Shown here piece by piece: positions 32,484 through 36,670 of a stretch of DNA of 36,670 nt. The DNA lies in the NCBI GenBank assembly GCA_937868875.1, contig CALMNP010000214.1:1-36670 (forward strand). The letters run 5' to 3'. A program made the translations under genes and the position numbers. Each line of letters begins with the position of its first letter. Within the stretch, counting starts at the first letter, position 1. The notes below the pieces were generated by a model. That model was not told the DNA's origin. It did no database searches and was given only the letters and a program-made list of their open reading frames with translations. The DNA comes from an uncultured Bacillota bacterium. GTDB taxonomy: Bacteria; Bacillota; Sulfobacillia; JAMDAP01.

Positions 32484-33140
32484 ATGACCCGGGAGACCTT
32501 CCACGAACAGTTGGAGGACCTGCAGAAGGAACTGCTCAAGATGGGAACCGTGGTGGAGGAGGCTATCCACCGGGCGGTGCGATCGCTGTCCGAGAAGGAC
32601 TCCGACCTGGCCCGCCAGGTCATCGACCAGGATGACGTGATTGATAATATGGAACTCGAAATCGAGAAGATGTGCCTGGCTCTGTTCGGCCTGCAGCAGC
32701 CCGTGGCGGTGGACCTGCGCCTCATCGGCACGGCCCTGAAATTCGTCACCGACCTGGAGCGCATGGGCGACCACGCCGTGGATATCGCCAAGATCACCCT
32801 GCGGCTGGAGGGGCAGCCCCTGATCAAGCCCCTGGTGGACATCCCGCGCATGGCCGAGCTGGCCCAGATCATGATGCGCGAGGCCCTGGCGGCTTACGTC
32901 AACCGCGATCCGCAGCAGGCCTACACGATGATCGCCCGGGATGACGAGGTCGACGCCCTGTACGGGCAGATCTTCCGCGAACTCCTGACCTATATGATTG
33001 AAGATCCGCGTACCATCCAGCAGGCCACCTACCTGATCTTCGTGGCCATGTACCTGGAGCGCATCGCCGACCACGCCACCAACCTCGGCGAATGGACCAT
33101 CTACATGGTTACAGGCGAGCGCAAAGAGCTGAACAACTAG
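32484..33140 (+). CDS. phoU: PhoU, phosphate signalling adaptor (copy 1)
   Basis: 218 residues, two PhoU three-helix bundles. The metal-binding motif occurs in each half: TDLERMGDHAVDIAK and LERIADHATNLGEW (E/DxxxD). PhoU links the transporter and PhoR to repress the Pho response when phosphate is plentiful, and may limit uptake. It starts 12 bases after pstB with GAGGAGG upstream. A second, closely similar copy begins at 36045. The gene ends in front of the Pho-box promoter of pstS, without a clear terminator, so read-through from phoPR is possible. Confidence 0.93.
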   Translation: MTRETFHEQLEDLQKELLKMGTVVEEAIHRAVRSLSEKDSDLARQVIDQDDVIDNMELEIEKMCLALFGLQQPVAVDLRLIGTALKFVTDLERMGDHAVDIAKITLRLEGQPLIKPLVDIPRMAELAQIMMREALAAYVNRDPQQAYTMIARDDEVDALYGQIFRELLTYMIEDPRTIQQATYLIFVAMYLERIADHATNLGEWTIYMVTGERKELNN

Positions 33141-33149
33141 CTCTCTTCC

Positions 33150-33188
33150 TTAACGGATTCTTAACCCGCCGCTAACACATTATTAAGG
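33150..33188 (+). promoter_or_regulatory. Pho box: four repeats at exact 11-base spacing
   Basis: TTAACG (33150), TTAACC (33161), CTAACA (33172) and TTAAGG (33183) begin exactly 11 bases apart. This is the Gram-positive PhoP site: TT(A/C/T)ACA-like direct repeats on one DNA face. It ends 9 bases before a likely -10, so PhoP would activate pstS from the -35 region. Confidence 0.8.
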
Positions 33189-33197
33189 GCGGCACGC

Positions 33198-33203
33198 TAC
33201 CAT
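33198..33203 (+). promoter_or_regulatory. Likely -10 of pstS
   Basis: TACCAT (33198-33203), 9 bases after the Pho box, at the distance expected when PhoP replaces the -35. Predicted start near 33210, giving a leader of about 47 bases. Confidence 0.45.
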
Positions 33204-33256
33204 CGGAGATGGAGAAGGCGACAGCCCACGACAATTCTCGGGAAGAGGGATGAACG

Positions 33257-34126
33257 GTGAACTCATTGAAGTCTCGCATCATCGCCGGCGCTGCCTTGAC
33301 GCTCGCTCTGACGGTGGCCCTGACCGGTTGCAGCGGCACGAAGCAGCAGGATCAGCCGAGCCAGCCGAGCCAGCCGGCCCAGAAGGAGACCATTACCGCA
33401 GTCGGTTCCACCGCTCTGCTGCCCCTGGTGCAGGCGGCCAAGGAAGAGTTCGAGAAGAACAACGCCAACGTCACCATCAACGTCAGCGGTGGCGGCTCCT
33501 TTACCGGCCTGACCCAGGTGGCCAACGGGGCCGCACAGATCGGCAACTCCGACGTGGACGTCACCCCTGAGCTGAAGGACAAGGGCCTGGTGGATCACAA
33601 GGTGGCCGTGGCGCCCTTCGTCATCATCGTCAACCCGAGCGTCACTGTTGAATCCCTGACGCAGGACCAGCTCATCGGCATCTTCACAGGTAAGATCAAG
33701 GACTGGAAAGAGGTCAGCGGGAAAGCCGAAAAGATCACGATCATTCACCGCCCCGCTTCCTCGGGCTCCCGCGCCACCATCAAGGCGATCGTCCTGAAGG
33801 GGCAGGAGTTCGACCCGTCGGCCGTGACCCAGGACTCCACCGGCAAGGTGTTCGACGGCATCAAGAGCACCCCGGGCTCCATCGGCTATATCGATGCCGC
33901 GTACCTGAAGGACGGCGTCAAGGCCGTCGCCTACAACGGCGTCAAGTACAGCGCCGAGGCGGTGACTTCCGGCAAGTATCCGGTCTACGCCTACGAGCAC
34001 ATGTTTACCAAGGGTGAGGCGACCGGCGCCACCAAGGCGTTCATCGACTATATCCTGAGCGCCGGATTCCAGAACTCCTATGTGGAGGCGAAGGGCTTCG
34101 TTCCGGTAAGCAAGATGAGCAAGTAA
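33257..34126 (+). CDS. pstS: PstS, phosphate-binding lipoprotein
   Basis: 289 residues. The signal peptide ends in the lipobox VALTGC (Cys25 lipidated). A QPSQPSQPAQ linker leads to the binding domain: ITAVGSTALLPLVQAAKEEF, INVSGGGSFTGLTQVANGAAQIGNSDVDV, VIIVNPSV, LIGIFTGKIKDWKEV, HRPASSGSRATIKAIVL and TPGSIGYID. Ser residues in AVGST, SGGGS and SSGSR are the phosphate ligands in this family. The start is the GTG at 33257 with GAGGGA upstream; an ATG at 33250 in another frame is ignored because the lipoprotein frame is clearly real. A hairpin after the gene should raise its message above that of pstC. Confidence 0.95.
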   Translation: MNSLKSRIIAGAALTLALTVALTGCSGTKQQDQPSQPSQPAQKETITAVGSTALLPLVQAAKEEFEKNNANVTINVSGGGSFTGLTQVANGAAQIGNSDVDVTPELKDKGLVDHKVAVAPFVIIVNPSVTVESLTQDQLIGIFTGKIKDWKEVSGKAEKITIIHRPASSGSRATIKAIVLKGQEFDPSAVTQDSTGKVFDGIKSTPGSIGYIDAAYLKDGVKAVAYNGVKYSAEAVTSGKYPVYAYEHMFTKGEATGATKAFIDYILSAGFQNSYVEAKGFVPVSKMSK

Positions 34127-34170
34127 TCTCTTCAAGTTGTCTCGCTTCATGCAACTCTCCTCCGGGCCGT

Positions 34171-34196
34171 GGGACGGCGGGCTAGCCTGCCGTCCC
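34171..34196 (+). terminator. Hairpin between pstS and pstC
   Basis: GGGACGGCGGGC (34171-34182) and GCCTGCCGTCCC (34185-34196) pair over 12 bases with one G-T. No T-tract follows. It lies in the 115-base gap after pstS and probably gives a stable 3' end or partial termination, so that more PstS than permease is made, as with the sugar-binding protein in this window. Confidence 0.55.
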
Positions 34197-34241
34197 CAGC
34201 CTGTTCTCGTCGCCCACCCTATCTGGCAGGGGGTGCCCAGG

Positions 34242-35105
34242 TTGTCCCTGACCCGGATAACGGACCGCCTGATGTTCGTGCTTCTCTGGACCAGCGCCGT
34301 ACTTGTGGCGGTGGTCATTGCTGCTATTATCCTGTTTGTGGGCAAGGAAGGCGTGACCACTTTCCGCACCGCCTCGCTTGCCTCCGTGCTTCTGTCGCCC
34401 CGCTGGGCGCCGCCCCAGTCGTTCGGCATCCTGATCTTCTTCCTGGGGTCTCTGGCCGTTACCGTCCTGGCGATGGTCATCGCCGTGCCGGTGGGACTGG
34501 CCGGGTCCATCTTCCTGGCCAAATTGGCTCCGGAGTGGATGCGGGTACTGATGCGTCCGGCCATCAACCTGTTCGTCGGCATCCCCTCGGTGGTCTACGG
34601 CTACGTGGGCATGACGGTGCTGGTGCCCCTGGCCCGGCAGGTTTCGGGCAGCGTCGGTTTTGGTCTCGGCGTCGCCGGCATCATCCTGGCCGTCATGGTT
34701 CTCCCCACCATCACGACGGTGTCGGAGGACGCCATCCGCTCCGTGCCTACGGCCCTGGTGGAGGGCTCGCTGGCCCTGGGGGCGACGCGCTGGGAGACCA
34801 TCTCCCGGGTCATCCTTCCGGCGGCCCGTCCAGGCATCCTGGCGTCCATCATCCTGGCCTTCGCCAGGGCCTTCGGCGAGACGACGGCGGTGCAGATGGT
34901 GGTGGGCAACGCCCCCATCTTCCCCCGCAACCTGTTTGAGCCCACGAGCACCCTGACCAGCGAGATCATCCAGGAGATGGGCCAGACGGCCCCCGGCACC
35001 ACCTGGTACTTCAGCCTGTTCCTGATGGCCTTCGGCCTTCTGCTGACGTCGCTGGTTGCCATCCTGGTGGTTCGATACGTGGCCCGGCGGGGGGTGGCGG
35101 CATGA
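34242..35105 (+). CDS. pstC: PstC, phosphate transporter permease
   Basis: 287 residues with about six membrane segments. Typical: LMFVLLWTSAVLVAVVIAAIILFV at the start, PQSFGILIFFLGSLAVTVLAMVIAVPVGLAGSIFLA, NLFVGIPSVVYGYVG, SEDAIRSVPTALVEGSLALGATRWETISRVILPAARPGI (cytoplasmic loop that docks PstB) and GETTAVQMVVGNA. The proposed start is the TTG at 34242 with AGGGGGTG upstream; the frame stays open to 34137, but that part crosses the hairpin and is not hydrophobic or conserved. It overlaps pstA by ATGA. Confidence 0.92.
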   Translation: MSLTRITDRLMFVLLWTSAVLVAVVIAAIILFVGKEGVTTFRTASLASVLLSPRWAPPQSFGILIFFLGSLAVTVLAMVIAVPVGLAGSIFLAKLAPEWMRVLMRPAINLFVGIPSVVYGYVGMTVLVPLARQVSGSVGFGLGVAGIILAVMVLPTITTVSEDAIRSVPTALVEGSLALGATRWETISRVILPAARPGILASIILAFARAFGETTAVQMVVGNAPIFPRNLFEPTSTLTSEIIQEMGQTAPGTTWYFSLFLMAFGLLLTSLVAILVVRYVARRGVAA

Positions 35106-36001
35106 CGGCGCCGTCGGTACCGGGCATGTCCCGCAACCTGCAGGCACGGCACCGGACAGAGCGCCTAGCCTCTGCCCTGCTTTGGGCCGTGGGTGCCCTG
35201 CTGCTGTTGGTTCTGGCCTGGTTCCTCTACTACATCCTGAGCCGCGGGCTTCCCGCGCTCGACTGGTCTTTCATCACCGCCCGGCCGAAGGCCATGGACG
35301 CCGGGGGCGGCGTCGGGCCGGAGCTGTTCAACACCTTTTACCTGACCTTCCTCTCTCTGCTCTTCTCGCTGCCCGTAGGTCTGGGCGCCGGCATCTACCT
35401 GGCCGAATACGCCAGGCCGGGTCGTCTGACCCACCTGCTGCGTCTCTCCGTCGAGACGCTGGCCAGCGTGCCTTCCATCGTTTTCGGTCTATTCGGCCTG
35501 ATCGTCTTTGTCAATACCATCGGCGCCAGCTTTAACATCCTGAGTGGCGCCCTGACGCTCTCCCTGCTCAACCTGCCCGTGCTGGTCCGCGTCACGGAAG
35601 AGGCCATACGCGCCGTTCCCGCAAGCTACCGTGAAGGCAGCCTGGCCCTGGGGGCCACCCGCTGGCAGACGACCCTGCACGTGGTCCTGCCGGCGGCCAT
35701 GCAGAGCATCATCACCGGCGTGTCGCTGGTGGCGGGCCGCGCCGTGGGCGAGACGGCCCTGCTTATCTACACGGCCGGCCTGACCGTGTCGCGGTACGCA
35801 CCCGACTTCAGCCCGTTCGCCGGCGGCGAAACCCTGGCGGTGCGCATCTGGTATGTCAAGAGCGTGGCCCTGCTGCCCGATGCCGATCGCATCGCCTCGG
35901 GCGCCTCGGCTCTGCTGCTGATTGTCGTCCTGGTGTTCAACGTGCTGGCGGTGCTGCCACTGGTGCTCCGCCAGTGGCGTGACCGTCGCCTGGCGCGGTA
36001 G
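35102..36001 (+). CDS. pstA: PstA, phosphate transporter permease
   Basis: 299 residues, about six membrane segments. Family stretches: GVGPELFNTFYLTFLSLLFSLPVGLGAGIYLAEYA, LASVPSIVFGLFGLIVFV, TEEAIRAVPASYREGSLALGATRWQTTLHVVLPAAMQSIITGV (ATPase docking), RAVGETALLIYTAG and, near the end, PDADRIASGASALLLIVV. PstA forms the channel with PstC. ATG overlaps the pstC stop, with GGGGGGT upstream. Instead of pstB, it is followed after 43 bases by a second phoU. Confidence 0.93.
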   Translation: MTAPSVPGMSRNLQARHRTERLASALLWAVGALLLLVLAWFLYYILSRGLPALDWSFITARPKAMDAGGGVGPELFNTFYLTFLSLLFSLPVGLGAGIYLAEYARPGRLTHLLRLSVETLASVPSIVFGLFGLIVFVNTIGASFNILSGALTLSLLNLPVLVRVTEEAIRAVPASYREGSLALGATRWQTTLHVVLPAAMQSIITGVSLVAGRAVGETALLIYTAGLTVSRYAPDFSPFAGGETLAVRIWYVKSVALLPDADRIASGASALLLIVVLVFNVLAVLPLVLRQWRDRRLAR

Positions 36002-36044
36002 ACTGAAAGAGCGTTCCGTCTGAGAACGGGAAGAAGGTGAGGCC

Positions 36045-36670
36045 GTGGCACGGGAAGCCTTTCATGACCAACTGGAGGAGCTTCAGAAGGAGCTCCTGCA
36101 CATGGGCACCGTGGTGGAGGAGGCCATCGAGCGGTCCGTACGCTCCCTGGCCGAGCAGGATACCGCCCTGGCCCAGGCCGTGATTGACGGCGACGACCAG
36201 GCCGACGAACTGGAGCTGGACATCGAGCAACGGTGCCTGGCGCTCTTCGCCCTGCAGCAGCCGATGGCCACCGACCTGCGGTCCATCGGCACCGCTCTCA
36301 AAATCGTCACCGACCTGGAGCGCATGGCGGACCACGCCACCGATATCGCCAAGGTCACCCTGCGCCTGGCCGGCCAGCCCCTCATCAAGCCCCTGATCGA
36401 TATCCCGCGCATGGCGGCGATCGCCCAGACCATGGTGCGCGAGGCCCTGTCCGCCTACGTCAACCGCGACGCCGACCTGGCCTACAACATGATCGCCCGG
36501 GACGACGAGGTGGACCACCTCTACAGCCAGATCTTCCGGGAGCTGCTGACTTACATGCTGGAGGACCCACGGACGGTGCAGCAGGCCACCTACCTGATCT
36601 TTGTCAGCAAGTACTTGGAGCGCATCGCCGACCACGCCACCAACCTGGGCGAGTGGGTCATCTACATGGT
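36045..36670 (+). CDS. phoU: PhoU, second copy (partial, runs off window)
   Basis: The first 208 codons of a second PhoU are present; the stop lies beyond 36670. Start is a GTG at 36045 with AAGAAGGTGAGG upstream. It shares most residues with copy 1 (for example DQLEELQKELL, MGTVVEEAI, GQPLIKPLIDIPRMA, LERIADHATNLGEW). By eye about two-thirds identical in the first third and higher afterwards, so it is a duplicate from this lineage or a close one. Both E/DxxxD metal motifs are intact. It follows pstA by 43 bases. Whether another pstB follows cannot be seen. Confidence 0.92.
   Translation, partial: MAREAFHDQLEELQKELLHMGTVVEEAIERSVRSLAEQDTALAQAVIDGDDQADELELDIEQRCLALFALQQPMATDLRSIGTALKIVTDLERMADHATDIAKVTLRLAGQPLIKPLIDIPRMAAIAQTMVREALSAYVNRDADLAYNMIARDDEVDHLYSQIFRELLTYMLEDPRTVQQATYLIFVSKYLERIADHATNLGEWVIYM

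Noticed and set aside
33250-33570. A 106-codon frame starting at an ATG just before pstS.
   Set aside because: It overlaps the clear PstS lipoprotein frame and encodes an Arg/Gly/Gln-rich low-complexity product, a shadow.

Overview
The window is high-GC bacterial DNA with Gram-positive style gene starts: strong purine-rich ribosome-binding sites, many GTG and TTG start codons, and chains of overlapping genes (GTGA or ATGA junctions). The SUF operon has the order sufC-sufD-sufS-sufU-sufB with the zinc-type scaffold SufU, as in Bacillota. The gluconokinase, 6-phosphogluconate dehydrogenase, SpeA-like decarboxylase and CadC-like regulator also look most like Bacillus/Clostridia proteins. A high-GC, deep-branching Bacillota such as a Symbiobacterium relative is the best guess. 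This is inference: there is no rRNA or other marker in the window.

Layout. (1) 1-5432, minus strand: the complete sufCDSUB iron-sulfur assembly operon and the first 14 codons of a following gene. (2) 5799-7829, plus: a family I pyrophosphatase and a SpeA-type amino-acid decarboxylase, closed by a strong terminator. (3) 7913-8888, minus: a SAM methyltransferase overlapping a small YkoF/thiamine-binding-like gene. (4) 9018-13267, plus: a metal-efflux operon with a canonical promoter and operator: CadC-like sensor, P1B-2 Cd/Zn/Pb ATPase, then FetA-FetB metal exporter. All four genes overlap end to end. (5) 13365-15985, plus: cytochrome bd oxidase cydAB, preceded by a 19-codon leader reading frame. 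(6) 15989-16594: an ArsR-type repressor (minus) divergent from a 27-residue cysteine-rich peptide gene (plus), with a perfect 18-bp dyad between them. (7) 16615-26124, minus: an eight-gene sugar-acid (gluconate-type) operon in the order binding lipoprotein, two permeases, RpiR regulator, gluconokinase, IlvD/Edd-type dehydratase, LarA-like enzyme, 6-phosphogluconate dehydrogenase. (8) 26240-29370: a nitroreductase, a 70-residue unknown protein, and two divergent P-loop ATPases, one fused to an Asp23-like domain. (9) 29381-36670, plus: a phosphate regulon: phoP-phoR-pstB-phoU, then a four-repeat Pho box and pstS-pstC-pstA-phoU2, with the last gene running off the window.

How the parts work together. 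Several blocks concern metals, iron and thiols: Fe-S assembly, Cd/Zn export, FetAB export, and the arsR/Cys-peptide pair. The sugar-acid operon can import an aldonate, phosphorylate it and oxidise 6-phosphogluconate to ribulose 5-phosphate, while the dehydratase and LarA-like enzyme suggest additional substrates or stereoisomers. The phosphate block pairs a two-component system with the transporter it is expected to control.

The least expected element is the tiny Cys-rich gene at 16461-16544. Its start resembles the first strand and vicinal cysteines of ArsD and its end resembles the C-terminal CCGG...CC of ArsD, as if ArsD had been reduced to its metal-binding ends. No tRNA, rRNA, CRISPR array, transposase or phage gene was recognised.
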